A stretch of DNA of 64,000 nt. Source: Xiphias gladius. Lineage: Eukaryota; Chordata; Actinopteri; Istiophoriformes; Xiphiidae. Below the pieces are notes generated by a model, which made no database searches, was not told where the DNA came from, and saw only the letters and a list, made by a program, of their open reading frames with translations. A program made the translations under genes and the position numbers. How positions within the stretch are numbered: position 1 is the stretch's first letter; each line of letters begins with the position of its first letter. Positions 1 through 12,159 of this stretch are shown piece after piece. Where the stretch lies: assembly GCF_016859285.1 (NCBI RefSeq), contig NC_053420.1, positions 30,946,545-31,010,544 on the forward strand. Direction: 5' to 3'.

Positions 1-2816
1 AAAAAGTTCATACAGTACCGGAACATCCTGCTTGTTGGCCAGCACGAGGAGTGGAACACCTTCTAATACCTCACTGCTGATCATTTTCTCTGGAGGAGAT
101 GAAAGTCAAATTATTATTCCAACAATTAGCAATATATTTCTATTGTCACAGAATATTGACACAGATACTGTCTGTTAAAGGTTTTTCTCAGATCCCTGTT
201 GTGTTACTGATAGTTTTCTCATAACATACAACAAAGCATTTCACGTTATAAGCTACACTGAAAAAAAAAAAAAAAAAAAAAAAACTGCTCTAAAACACAT
301 TGTTGAAAATTTAAATGTTAAAGCAGACATAAACCTGTCAACCACAAAATCATTATTTTAGTGCCATGCCATTGTACTCAGAAAACAAGTGACTATAAAT
401 TGACTAAAGTTGTTTTAAAAGACAGGTACATACGCATTAAAGTACACAGGATGAAAGATTCTGTTACTCACCGAACGCCTCCTTTGATTCTGACAGACGG
501 TCTTCATCAGTTGAATCTATCACATAGATGACTCCATGGGACTCAGCATAGTACTATAAATAAACACGAAGAGTACAAACCAGGCATCAGAGCAAGTTCC
601 TGGGCTCAAAGAACCAACAGCATCACAGCTGAACTGGCTGACAATGATACCTTGATTGGTTTTTAAGTGGTGGCTGATCGGTGTAAAATTATTGTGTCTT
701 GGCTGTAGAAGAAGAATTCCCCCCAGGATAGTGTTGGTGTTTAACTCACTTTGTCCCACAGAGATTGGAGCTCCTCCTGACCTCCCAGATCCCAGAACAT
801 CAGACGAGCCTTGCCCACATCGATTGTTCCAACTGTGAAGGAAAGTGAGACACCCATAAAAAACATTATAGAGGGATCACACACTAACTGTAAACTATAA
901 GACAAGCAGCATTAGGTGATCACAGTGTAAATGTGAGGTGTAACAAAGTAGCTATGCAATTTAATGATTTTCCCGAGTAATGATTAGTGCTGCAAATTAC
1001 AATTAATCAATGCAGTTAGCCATCGAAAATAACACCCTCAAAGGACCACTATTTGATTGACTTTGGCTGCAAGCAGTCAACTGCTTCTGAATTTGGAGGA
1101 GAAAGGTATATTCTCCATTCTGTTGGTGGAAGGGAACAGGGATGCTCCCAGGGCACTCTTCATGACAAGCACAACTGAACAGATACTGGAACGTTCACTT
1201 ACTGTTCAGGCCGACTGTAGTTGTGATCTTTGATAAATTCATACCCTTGTAGTTCTTACTGAACTTTGTTTTTGTTTGTTCCAGAAAGGTCTGCAGAGAG
1301 AGACAACAGTTAAGACTGGTGGATAAGTCAGACTGGTAACATCATAGGCTACTATATTCCCCATAGACATGTTAGCAGATCACGTCATACATATGACGTA
1401 TTGCTGTAGCTTCAAATACTCAGATGAATTAGTTAATTGGTGTAGCTCCACATTGAAAATCTACAAAATTAAAACACTGCTTTAATATGTTACTTTAGTA
1501 ACAATTTGAGATTTTGAAAATGGACAAATTCTTATCAGGCTTTAGAACTTTTGCTTTAATATGAGCACATTTTATGGCTATATAAGTACATTTTACTTGG
1601 TGTAAAATATAAACTGCAGGAATACAACTTATAATTGAGCAGTAGTTTGAGTAGTTGCTCCTATCAAACTTTAACACGTGAATCTTAAAGATGACGTTTT
1701 CAACATTATTATACTTAATTATTATTCCTTATTGAATTGCATGTTCTGCATTCGTAGTAAATGTGTGCCAAATTGTACAGTGATAACATTTCCTTTGCCA
1801 AAACTAGAGGACACTGATTTAACTTCATTTTGAGCAGAGTCCGGTTTGTATTTCACTCTAACTTAGAGAAAAAGAGACTGACAGAGGCAACAAAGCCACA
1901 CAGGTATGACAGTAGCACTGGACCACACTGTATTACCCGAGACGAGTCGAGGCTTTACTGGCTGCCAAAGGTGCGTCAACTAAGTGCTGAGTATGGGGTA
2001 CTTCTGTCAATGTCATATTTCAGTTTATCCTTTTTAAGAAATTTGCAAACATTTCTAAAATTCTACTGAATCCCTGAAAATTTCAAGCATTTAGCATGAA
2101 TAATTCAAAAGTAATGAATTATGGTACTTTGCAGTTTTGTTTTGTTTTAGCAAGACTCGTTTATTAGGGCCACGACCGCTTTTTTAAGGCCTCCACATCT
2201 CAGAAACTAAAGAAAATACAAGCAGAAAATTTTGTACACTAATTTTTGGGTACAATGACATCATTTAGGTGAAGTGTAAAGCAGACCCCCCCCAGCCAAT
2301 TCAAAAAAACAAAAAAACGCTTAGCCTCCGTTTCATAATCTTATTTCTAAAAATAGGGCGTGTGCATGCCGTGGGTTGACTCCGAGATAAGCACAAAGTT
2401 AGTCTGAAATAGCTAGAAAACAACACGAGAAAGGGATGGAGGACATTCTGGTAAGCCCTACTGGCCTATTGGCCAAGCTGCGTGCATTTTAGAGACGGTT
2501 CCTAAATTCAGCTCGTCGTTTCCCTCGGTGTACTGGCGGCTCAAGATCATCTTATCACCAGTTCGTGAGGTAAAAAAAACACTACATGAGAAGCATCAGT
2601 AACGCTGAATTTATTTCACTCAAAAGTTAATGAAGAGTTATGTCTGGATATCCAGCGTCAAACTGTCTATACCACGGTCGAGTTAACCCAGGTGTATTAA
2701 ATTCAGAATCTAATTTGACTCACCGTTTTCCCAGCGTTGTCCAGTCCCAGGATCAAAACGCAGTATTCGTCCTTTTGAAACATGTACTTATACAATCCAG
2801 ATAATAAAGTATACAT
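1..2816 (-). CDS. arfrp1: ADP-ribosylation factor-related protein 1 (5' part, five coding exons)
   Basis: Arf-like small GTPase that in vertebrates acts at the trans-Golgi, recruiting ARL1 and golgins and sorting cargo. Coding exons on the minus strand are 2724-2816, 1203-1290, 750-832, 472-553 and about 19-89; all have AG acceptors and GT donors and their phases join into one frame of about 139 codons. The protein starts MYTLLSGLYKYMF, as ARFRP1 does, with no Gly2 myristoylation site. The P-loop GLDNAGKT is at residues 24-31, the switch I threonines (ITTTVG) are near residue 55, WDLGGQE is at 74-80 and the guanine-specificity motif NKQD is at 134-137. The human protein is about 201 aa, so roughly 60 residues lie beyond the left edge. 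The donor of the last exon (gtactg at position 18) is weak, so that end is less certain. Identification rests on recognising the ARFRP1 sequence along its length. Confidence 0.93.
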
Positions 2817-3115
2817 CTTGGAAAATATTGTAAACAACACAAGTACTTAGTCTTGCCAGTGTTAGCTTGAAAATTTAGCCTAGCCTACATATGAGGCAAG
2901 CGACTGCCGCCACTGTGACTTCATTATAATCCAAGTAAACAAACGCGTCTATAAACTCCAGTGACTAACATTGCTTAATACATAAAAATCATAAAAGTAA
3001 AAGTCGTCGTTTGCAGCTCTCTTACTTCTCCGAAGCTCTAAACATAGCATTTACGCTACGTTTAGTCAAACCAGGAAGTACAACGACAGGAATTATGGGA
3101 ACTGAAGTAAACAGT
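2817..3115 (-). promoter_or_regulatory. Probable arfrp1 promoter / 5' UTR
   Basis: This is the stretch directly upstream of the arfrp1 start codon. It has no TATA box near the ATG, as expected of a housekeeping gene. On the minus strand it contains an ETS-like CTTCCTGG (about 3071-3078) and a TTCCCATAATTCC string (about 3089-3101) that resembles the ZNF143-type ACTACAATTCCCA element. These are by-eye matches and no transcription start is defined. Confidence 0.35.
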
Positions 3116-3400
3116 GTCTCTTAAACCGTTTATGTGAAACGGCTGTACATAAAAAAACTCAATTTCCCACATACCATTTCAGTATTTATTTTATGGAGCG
3201 TAATCTAGTTAAAGAAAAAAATCCGCCTTAAACTCCGTGAAAAATCTCAGGAAATGATTAATTGAATCCCCATGACTGCTATTACAGCTGGAGTTCTTCC
3301 ATTATTTCTAACAAGACTTCTATAAAGCTGTTCTATGTCCTGATATAAAAGTAAATATGATTGCTTACCTCAACTGTGAACTTTATTTTCAGAAGGCTTA

Positions 3401-3758
3401 AAGCCGGTTTATACTTATGTGTAGAATGACGAAGAGCCTACGCCGTACCCTATGCAGGTGCGCTAGTGGCATTCTGCAATTACACTGCCGAAACGCTAGT
3501 TGGCGGTGGGGAATGAAACCGAGTAGATGTTATTGGAATTGAAGCTAAAAAATGTCGAAGAACAGTTACTTTATTGGAACTACTGCAACACCGGCCACTG
3601 AGAGACATGGACGAGTGGACCAGTCAAAGTTTTTGTGGTCTTCGTCACTGCGATGTGTCGTTACAATTCTAGGGAAGTGCACGCCAGGCTACGGAGTAGG
3701 GTACACGGCTAGGCCGTAACTACGGCGTCGATTCAACGCAGAAGTATAAACTGGGCTT
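3401..3758. mobile_element. MITE-like non-autonomous DNA transposon, 358 bp, TA flanks
   Basis: The left end begins AAGCCGGTTTATACTT and the right end finishes AAGTATAAACTGGGCTT, which are inverted complements with a few mismatches. The inverted similarity continues imperfectly for about 60 bp (CTACGCCGTA... against ...TACGGCGTCG). A TA dinucleotide flanks both ends (3399-3400 and 3759-3760), as expected of a target duplication. No coding capacity is visible between the ends. The superfamily is uncertain (Tc1/mariner or PIF/Harbinger MITE). Confidence 0.72.
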
Positions 3759-4229
3759 TACTGTACAACAACAACACTAATCATCATACTCATCATGAAT
3801 AAATTTTACTGATCTCTTTCTAAGGAGAGAACTTAAACATCATCCAAGTTAACAAATTGTCCCACCAGCAAAAAACCACCAAGACATAACCATTCCAATA
3901 AATCCAATAAATACGAATACAACATGAAAATAATACATAATGATGTTTGAGACAGCAATTACATTTTCCTTAAAGCTGCATTAATCAGTTGGGGGTTTTT
4001 TGGCCATTTTTTTTTTTTTTTTGGTTTTCTCTTAATTGTAGAAAACCTTGACACAAGCTGAGAGATTTAAAACCACCACCATATCCCCAGCTTACACAGT
4101 TGTTGCTTATGTGCTAGTGGAAAAATAGCCTACATTCACAAGAGAAGACAAAAATCAACTTTTGTAGTGACAGTTCTGTCCACATGACAAATTTTAGTCC
4201 AATATTTACACTCCTTTTAGCTTTGTTTT

Positions 4230-4400
4230 GGAAAAATATCTGGCTCTTTAGTTGCCTGCTAAATGTTCCTCTTTCTTCACATTCTTGTAACTTTGTCTGC
4301 CTGGTTTTTGGTTCTGGGTTGGTAGCTCACAGTGGGTTTATCAGAGCAATTTCACTGAAAACTGCTGCCTGCTGTTGGAAATGAGGATGATAAATATGGT
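4230..4400 (+). repeat. Dispersed teleost repeat, copy 1
   Basis: Contains a GGCTCTTTAG...GCTAAATG...CACAGTGG core that is also found at about 59090-59190 in this window, on the same strand. The two copies are diverged by small indels. No gene is seen in it. It lies just downstream (3' side) of the two-exon gene at 4586-5190. Confidence 0.5.
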
Positions 4401-4585
4401 GAGACCATGCATACAGTAAATATATGACCCAAACAATATGGGCTAAAAGAGGCAAAAAAGCCAAGAACTTCCATTGTCTGAAAATGTAATACAGAATCCC
4501 CTGTTACTCCACAAACGTGAAAGATGGGATAGAGTGGCATTAAAAGCTGACTATAACTAAATTCTTTGATTACATAATTTGCACT

Positions 4586-5190
4586 TCACTGCTGTGATCT
4601 ATTCCCAGGGTGTGGCACCTTGTGACTTATGTCGTCCCCTGCAAACATCTGTAGGATGTCATCTGATCTTACATACAGTTCATCAACTCTGCGTGTGCAA
4701 AAGCTGCTGACAGGATACACAACAGAGATGTTCTGGAAGCAGTTGTTGTCCAATTTAGCTGTAGTGAAATGCTCCTGTGAATGTTGTATGCTTTCAGAAG
4801 AAGAAGCAGAGGCTGTAGGGGGAGGCACAGTGGGAGTTGTTTCCTGTATTGTCCAGTCGAGGAAAAAAAATGCTCTGTACAACACTGAGGAATATATTTT
4901 AAAGTGTCAATCCATCAATTTTTACACACTGGAGGTAGAGGACTTCCAATTTAGATTTTCGCCATTTGCATTTTTTTTTTTTTCATTTTGTATGGTTGAA
5001 GCCTTTATGAAAAAATGGCAAAGCAAACTTCAAATCTTGTACAATGATGTCATCATGCTTACCTCTCAGCCAGTATTTGGAAGCATTTGAGTGACACCCC
5101 AGCGTCTAAAGTCTGAGGTTCAGCTTTCACTGAGGGTGGATCATTTTCAGTCTCTGCTGTTTGGGCATGAGCTTCAGTAAATCCCGTCAT
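4586..5190 (-). CDS. Unrecognised two-exon protein gene, 138 aa
   Basis: I do not recognise this gene. Exon 1 is 5063-5190: the ATG at 5190 sits in a good context (GGAACATGA), and the exon ends GAGAG|gtaagc. Exon 2 is 4586-4874: the acceptor follows ATTCCTCAGTGTTGTACAG, and the exon ends at a stop codon at 4586-4588. The exons join in phase 2 to give 42 + 96 residues with no internal stop. The join creates a hydrophobic stretch, CFQILAERAFFFLDWTIQ (about residues 36-53), between an acidic N-terminus and a Pro/Ser linker (PPPTASASSSES). The tail (CTRRVDELYVRSDDILQMF) is polar. There is no signal peptide, and one short hydrophobic patch is not a clear membrane helix. The gene lies head-to-tail between chitinase A and arfrp1, on their strand. 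An open frame of 153 codons on the plus strand overlaps it; the spliced minus-strand model is preferred because of its splice signals and its composition. Confidence 0.5.
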
Positions 5191-5647
5191 GTTCCTCTGT
5201 GGGCTTTGACATGGTCCACATTTTACACTTTAGTGAGAAATAAGGACCTTGATGATGATTTAACAAGACGTTCTTCACTATAAAACTTAAACATGTTTGA
5301 AAGAGGAAGAAAATGTTTTTAAATCGTATCATATTTTGCATTCAGGTCTCTATATAATGAGGCAATGGGTCCTTGTGTTTCCTTGTGTTGAGTTTACTGA
5401 GGCTTAAATACCAGGGTGTTTGAAAGTTTTAGGAGTGCGAGCTTTAAAATTTTATATTGTTGGACGTATTTTTCCCATTGTTTCAGACAGCCATTGGTTT
5501 CCATACGTTTCCATACATTAGCTCTGCACTGATTTTTGTCAAATGTCTCATTATCATTGAGAGGTCAGGCAATTTAAGTGCAGAGTGACTTGAAAAGTCA
5601 GTCATATGGAAGTGAATGGATTAAGCATTTATGTGATATACACACGT

Positions 5648-5669
5648 TTATATATATATATACACACAT

Positions 5670-5702
<33 letters not shown>
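5648..5702. repeat. (TA)n microsatellite
   Basis: Interrupted TATATA/TACACA tract between the two-exon gene and chitinase A. It is a simple repeat with no coding content. The flanking stretch 5191-6060 shows nothing else I can name. Confidence 0.9.
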
Positions 5703-5704
<2 letters not shown>

Positions 5705-6060
5705 GCTAATTATGCTGTTTGCAATCTCATCTGCATCTTTGATGCTTTGTTATCTCACCACTGGTCTGACAAAACTGACTGAGAAAACAACTATTCAATG
5801 CCCAATAGGTGACTGATGACTATTTTTTGTAAGAGCATGGGTCACTTCCAAACATTTTTTTCTCAGGAATAAAAACCTGAAATAATGTGCCAGCACTCAA
5901 CAGTTTGTACCAAAACACTTCAATGCTTTTGTTTGCAATCTGCAAAATGTTACATACAGTATTTCACAAGAAAATACATTATATCGATACACAAATGATA
6001 ACGACTCATTTAGGTATATGATTGTAAACACAGTGGATATAAGGGCACTTTTACAGTCTT

Positions 6061-6066
6061 TTTAAT
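6061..6066 (-). terminator. Variant poly(A) signal ATTAAA for chitinase A
   Basis: ATTAAA on the minus strand, about 48 nt past the stop codon of chitinase A. It is a common variant signal at a plausible distance, and no AATAAA was seen nearby. Cleavage is inferred, not shown. Confidence 0.45.
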
Positions 6067-6113
6067 AGTTGACATTTGCATCAGTGGTGATACACACTGT
6101 CTCCACTCATGGC

Positions 6114-9100
6114 TCAGGGCCAGGAGCAGCATTTGCAGCTGTCATCAAAGACAGTTCCAAGCCCACAAAACATCACATAGGTGGTGCCACCACTACACAT
6201 GTAGAAGCTCTTCTTGTTCTCTGAGTTGGCGTACAGGCCATCAAGTTTGCCACTGCAGATGCTGGATCCTGGGGCATGGGTGGTGGTGGTGGTGGTGGTG
6301 GTGGTTGGGGAAGTGGTGCTAGCACCAGGTTTGGCAGTGGTGGTAGGGGGCAGTGGAGGCAGCTCTGGATAAGAGAGGATGTATAAATGGGTTTAAAGGA
6401 CTCAAATAAATGTCTATCAATGTTTGTCTATAATTTTACTCTGACTTTACGGAATAACTCAGAGGGCACTGTACCAGTGTTTATTTTGTCATCTATTTTT
6501 AGATTTGGTCTTAGCCTTAGTCCTGAGAGAAAAAGTGTCCATTTTAGTGTTAGTCATATTTAGTCAACCTCACGCTTTTTATCATTAGCCAGTTTTTAGT
6601 CGACTTAAACTCTGGACATTTTAGTTTCGTCTTAGTCAAAGAAAAACATCAACATTTTAGTCTAGTTTTAGTCAAGACCAAAAATGAGCATTTAGGTCAA
6701 ACTTCAACAAACTGCTTTCAGATAAGATTTCATCCAACTGATTTTAACAATTAAATCTGGAAAGATGCTACAACATTAGCAAATCTAATGCAGTCTAACT
6801 CTTGCAATATGAGTCAATCAGAAAGTATCCAGAAAAAATAAAAACACTACACAATCAAAAAGAAATTTGAACAACAGCCCTGCAATAAATCCTACCCTTA
6901 TAATGTTCAGTTCAGTTTTGTCAGAAAGGTGTTGACTTTATTCTGTAATTTTGTGGGCCTTGGTGGTAGTGTTGTACTACGTTGTGTTACAAGTGTTTAT
7001 AATAGGTTGTACGATACCATCAAATAAATTTGTAAAGAAAATATTTAGAACCTCTTTGCACACAAAGCGAGCTAAGTACTAGATAGCTAACTACTGCCCA
7101 ACAGAGTTCATTCAAGCCCAAAACAGTCTTCTACATAATATGATGAGCATTTTAATAATCAGCAGAGGTCTCAAATAGACCACATTTAGCCGTCATGGAC
7201 CCATTCAAAATTGTTTTAATGTTTAATACACCAAACCAAACAAAAGGTTGGTCATCGTAGCTGACTGGGCTACTGACTTTCAACGAGACTAAATGCAGCC
7301 GTTGTTGTGAAATGCTAATAGATAATGTTACACCGCTGCCTTCATATGGCTTTAAAAGTAAAGTAACGTTATTGAACACCTCAACGATAGGTCAGCTGAG
7401 TTCCTGAGTCGTGCACCTTAAGGTGTCTCTTCAGGTTTGTGGTTTTCCTCCCAGCGATTTTGTAGCCGCAGGGTTTTTCTCCTCACAATAGGTTACTACA
7501 CACTCACTTTTTCTTTTTGCGGTGTTATATTTGAAGTGGGTTCAATTGTTAACCCGTTTTGTTGCCATCATGTTCTTTTCCCTTCGCTGTACGTTATCCA
7601 GTCTCCATAGCCAGGTCCAGTCTAGCACATGTCATTGTTTGAAAAAACGCTCTGTGTAATTTTTCTCCTCTTTTTTCAAGAAAAAAAAATATAGAGTGTG
7701 TTTGGTAAAGTCTTTATTTTTCAAGTGATATTTTAGTCTCATCTTTTTTTGTCAAAGATATTGCATGTTGATATAGTCACAGTTAGTGTTTAAACGTAAA
7801 GAATGTTACTCTTCCCTATTAAAATATCTAAAAATGAAAGGACCTATATAATATATTTTGTTGAGTTCTGTACTTATATTGTCCTAAATGTTTCCAGCAA
7901 TTTTCAAACATAGAGAAATCCTTAATTATAATCAAGGTAACAGTCTGTTTCATTTAGTTGCCTGTCAATGGCGTATTGATTGCCAAATCCCCTTTGTGCA
8001 TGCATCAGCATTGTGGTTGTCTACCAGAAGTGGTCGAAATTTACTTTTTATCCAGTTTTAAGTCACACTTTTACGATTACTTTTTAGATCATTCTAGTTT
8101 ATAACTATATATTTTAACCGGATGAAGGATTTTAGTCATCGGATGTTTGGATCTTAAGTTATCAAAGAAACAAGCTGAGGAAACGTTAGCGGCAGCTCAG
8201 CTTGCAGCACCTCCGGGACGATTTTTAACATGAAACTGCTTTATTCAGTGTTTTTACCAGTTTTAATCAGCAGGTCCGTTTGTTTGGGAGAGTTAAAGAC
8301 ACCTGCGGATAATTCAGCTCCCGATAAAAACCTCCTGAATGATTAACACTGAAGGAATCCTAAACAGAGAAGCTGACTGCAATGGCGGCAATGGTCGTGA
8401 ATACAAAGACTCCCATGATCCCATGCTTCACTTCTTCACCAAACTTTGACTAAGGGACTCCTAAAAGCAGAAATGATGTATTATGCGTTTAATGACGTCG
8501 GTGCCAACTCATCATTGTCTCATCTTCGTAATGAAAAAAAGAAATTAACACTGCATCGTACATTACTTAATTACTTCAGTAATTTAAAGAGAGGGTGGCT
8601 TAAGGCTTACAGTAAGGTTAATTATATCCCTCTCTTGATATTGGTACCAGCAGAATACAATTTATAACATATGTGTTGGTATTTTTAAATGACTTAAGTA
8701 GTTCAGAATATAACCTGTCATGTTTCATGTAAAATTTATAAGCCCTTGTGATAGCCTCACCTGGTGTCCAAATTGGTATCTTAAATACCTGATTTCAGTA
8801 CAAATGGAACTTAAATCATACCAGGATATAAAAACTTAGGTAAATTGCTCCTGATGGGATAAAAAAAAATTGATAACTGATAACTTTGAAGGAAGCATCT
8901 GGAAAAACGTGCTTCAAACTTACCAATACCAAGAAGTTTGCGGAGATGAGCAATTAGAGGGTGTTTGCCCTGTCCGCAGAATCGTCCCGCAAAGTCATCC
9001 AAATCGAGGGCCCACACAAAGGCACCACCAAACTTCTGCTCCTTCAGGTACCGCACCTATGGGGGCAAAAATTAACAGAAATTGGTGTAACTACCCTGGG

Positions 9101-11317
9101 TATAGTGTGAATGTGTTAAAAATATAGAGATTATGTCCCACCTACCTTGAGCTCATAGCTCTCCTTGTTGTCAAATCCCACCCACTCATTGTTCTTGGTG
9201 GCATAGGGGACTTTCTGGTCCTCAATCCACTGAATGCTGATTCCCTTCACGAAATCACAAATCTACACCATAGACAATATAATAAGCCATTAAAACCATT
9301 AAATGCAAATGTTGATGATATACAGTATACTCTATATCATATCGTAATAAATTTCTGCCAGCTTCATCCAAAATTTACCTCGTAGTAGGACCAGAATCCA
9401 GCTTCACGTGTGAATGGTCCGGCTGATGCAGGGCCACTAGCTGAGGCTCCAACATCAGTGCTTGATGATGTCAAGCGGAAGGTGCGACCATAAGTAGCAA
9501 AACCCATCCTCAGCTTCTCCACTGGGGTTCCATTGTCTCTCCAGTACTTCATGGCAAAATCCTACAAAAGTTGATGGAGGAAGTGAAGTGAAACTGTTTT
9601 AAAAGTTCCCCATCAAGTTAATTTTTCTTCAGTCCCCAATGTCTACTTACTGTGTTGAAATAAATTAGATCATCAAAATCCTGGGAGCCACGGAATAGAG
9701 GGCTGTTGTGTCCAGTGAACTGATTCCAAGTTCCATGGAAGTCATAGGTCATCACACTGATGAAGTCCAGTTCCCTGAAAATAGGGAGAAACAGAAATAC
9801 CCATTTTAAAAACCTTTGCAGAACTCAGTTATCTCTTTCAAGAGGCATTCAAGGAAGCACGCCCACTTGGCAATCTCAGCAATCTCATATGCACCATCGA
9901 TGGTTCCCTTTCCAGCAGCCACTGCAGCAGTCAGCATGAGCTGACGATTACCAGTGGCCTTGGCCTCAGCTGCATAGGCAGCAACGAGTTCCTGCAAACA
10001 CACATCAAAGAAGAAGTAAGAAATATGTACAGCATGGTTTAAACCATATAACAGTAGCGTTGCAACTTGAAACTGAAGTACCCACTCTGCAGAGCAGAGT
10101 GAACCGTTGTTTGTCCTCTGGGGGACTTCCACGAGCACCAGGGTACTCCCAGTCCAGATCCAGACCATCAAATCCATGTGTCCTTAGGAATTTGATAGAA
10201 GACTGGATGAATGTCTGACGGTTCGCTGGAGTGGAGACCATGATGGAGAACCTACAGGGAACGTTGAGCTATGTTATCATACTTGGTGTGATCCGGAAAC
10301 CTTTTAAGTCAAGTAGGCTAACAACCTTTAGCTGCCCTTAAATTGGGCAATAACTGACCGCACTTTTAAAGGCATGCATGATCAATATTGATTGGAAATG
10401 TATTTTATTTTTCACTTTTATGTGTCAGCTTGATGGCTACCAAAGCATATTATCTGGTCAGCTATCTATTGCTGTCTTGTTCTAAGCATGTAGAAGTATT
10501 AGAAGTGGCTAGGTGCTAGCTAGATAGCTTAGCTAGCTATAAAAAAAACTGTGATATTTAGTTGCATTTGTCACAGTTAAAACTTCATCGGTCTTTCAGA
10601 ATGTTTGAACAATTTAGCTAATAGGGCACTGGTAACATAATTCCTAGCACTCTGTACTTGAATATAGGCAAGTGATACAATGTATTTATGGTTTAAAGTG
10701 TTACTCACTGTCTTGAACCAAAGTTCCACCCACCAACAGCCAGCAGCGTCCTCAGATCAGGATTCCTGGAAACAATAGAGAGGGTGGATTACATTTCCAT
10801 CATAAAGTCTCCCTTTCAGCAGAAAGTACCCTGCTAAGGGCTTCTTCTGAAGGCACTGAACTTCTGCAAGCCCATGGGTTCTGTAGCTTAGCTTTACCTC
10901 TGACCTCTTTGCAACACAAGGGTGCCTCAACTCTGGCCACTTACTTGGTCTTCACAGCATTGAAAGACTTGTAGAGGATGTCATCATTCCACTCATAAGT
11001 AACCAGCTCATTGTTATGGTTGATGATGGAGAAGGCATAGATCAGGGTGGTGCAAAGGAAGGGGTCCACATCTTGTGGCGTGTACTTGCCTTCACCGGGT
11101 CTGTACTGGGACCAGTTGGTGAAGTAGCACACCATCTGGGTGGCAGATCCTGTGTTGGAGTAAAGGATATTTAGGAGGAGGAGATAGACAAGTGAAAACA
11201 TCAAATCAAATGATGCTAGTTTATCAAAAAATATTAGGACTTACCCAACTGGCATATCACCAGACATAAACCTAAGAAATATAGAAAGTAAGGGTAAGTA
11301 ATAATATATAAATATAT

Positions 11318-11379
<62 letters not shown>

Positions 11380-11440
11380 GTGTTTGGGTGTACAGCCTGA
11401 TATGAAGATGAATACCTGCTAGGATTGTGAGCCTGGACAT
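6114..11440 (-). CDS. Acidic chitinase-like GH18 chitinase, copy A (complete, 470 aa)
   Basis: Secreted endochitinase that cleaves beta-1,4-linked N-acetylglucosamine polymers; in fish such genes are typically stomach enzymes or act in immunity. Eleven coding exons: 11416-11440, 11245-11271, 10945-11149, 10709-10765, 10086-10251, 9867-9991, 9651-9774, 9379-9561, 9146-9262, 8924-9056, 6114-6364. All have GT-AG borders and together they form a single frame. Residues 1-20 are a signal peptide ([20 protein letters not shown]). The cleft motif CYFTNW is at 25-30, GGWNFG at 97-102, the catalytic DGLDLDWE at 133-140, MTYD near 210 and VWALDLDD near 357. A Thr/Pro linker with nine consecutive Thr codons leads to a six-cysteine CBM14 domain (424-470). 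The length matches family norms. It is very similar to copy B. Orthology to chia versus chit1 cannot be settled by eye. Confidence 0.95.
6279..6305 (-). repeat. (ACC)9 coding microsatellite in the chitinase A linker
   Basis: Nine identical ACC threonine codons in the last exon, read on the minus strand. They encode part of the linker joining the GH18 and CBM14 domains. Such a pure codon run is prone to length change in steps of one residue, without a frameshift. Confidence 0.9.
6430..7800 (-). mobile_element. hAT-type transposon fossil with BED zinc finger, in chitinase A intron 10
   Basis: Near 7405-7495 the minus strand reads as a BED-type zinc finger with [10 protein letters not shown], then [12 protein letters not shown]: a Cys followed by the NLKRHL..H pattern known from hAT (ZBED) transposases. 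The flanks are rich in TTTTAGTC motifs (6480-6720 and 7725-7745) typical of a repeat family in teleost genomes. The catalytic domain is not seen, so this is an internally deleted or decayed copy. The ends are approximate because no clean terminal repeats were found. The rest of the intron up to 8923 holds no exon that I can see. Confidence 0.5.
11320..11383. repeat. (TG)n microsatellite in chitinase A intron 1
   Basis: About thirty TG units with one C interruption, reading as (CA)n in the transcript. It lies between coding exons 1 and 2 of chitinase A. Confidence 0.95.
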
Positions 11441-11490
11441 CTTGAATTCACTTCTCACAACTTCAGACCAAAACAGCAGCAAAGTTTGGC

Positions 11491-11498
11491 CTTTTATA
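11491..11498 (-). promoter_or_regulatory. TATA box of chitinase A
   Basis: TATAAAAG on the minus strand, 51 nt upstream of the ATG at 11440. This places a start site about 25-30 bases downstream, near 11465, and gives a short 5' UTR continuous with exon 1. The TATA box fits a strongly tissue-restricted secreted enzyme. Confidence 0.75.
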
Positions 11499-12159
11499 CA
11501 GTCGATTGTGCAAAGAGAAGGCAGGAGGTGTAGCAGCTTTTAATGAATTACGGCAATAACTGTAATGATTATAAGAACATGTCTAGATAAGATCCTGCAA
11601 GGTCTGAACTATAATAATGTACTCAGTGCAGCGCTCTGTTCACAGCATGCACTCATCACCTGACTTGGTTATAATTTAGGTCAGTGGACATATCACTCAT
11701 TATCATATCGTTATTCAGCCGAAATGACCTTACAGCACTGTGGATCATAGTCCTGATATTTTACTTTAGTTTACATGAGCGTCTTATTATTTCAGTTGTC
11801 ATGATAACTTGACTAGAGATTAAAATGTAAGTTTTAAATGGATTAATTGAAAAAAAACATTTTCAAAAACATAAATTAATAGTTTATTCAGACTAGGAAT
11901 AGTGAATAACTGATTAATTATAAAAAACATGAAACTGATTCAGAGATTATGGTTTCACATCCGTGTGTTCTAAATGTTATCAATATTCAATTAAAAAGTG
12001 AAACTGTGTGCAATAACTAGGAAAAGGGCATCTTACATTAACAACTCTAAGACTTTTTAAAGTGGATTTTTGGTATTTTAACATCATTGGATAGTTTAAA
12101 TTGGGGACAAAGATGCACTGAGCAAGAAGGAGGGAAATGGCATTCAACAATGGTTCTTC

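Noticed and set aside
4629..5090. 153-codon plus-strand open frame, the longest in the window
   Set aside because: It overlaps the minus-strand two-exon model, runs through the poly-A/T-rich intron of that model and has no domain. The spliced minus-strand reading explains the region better.
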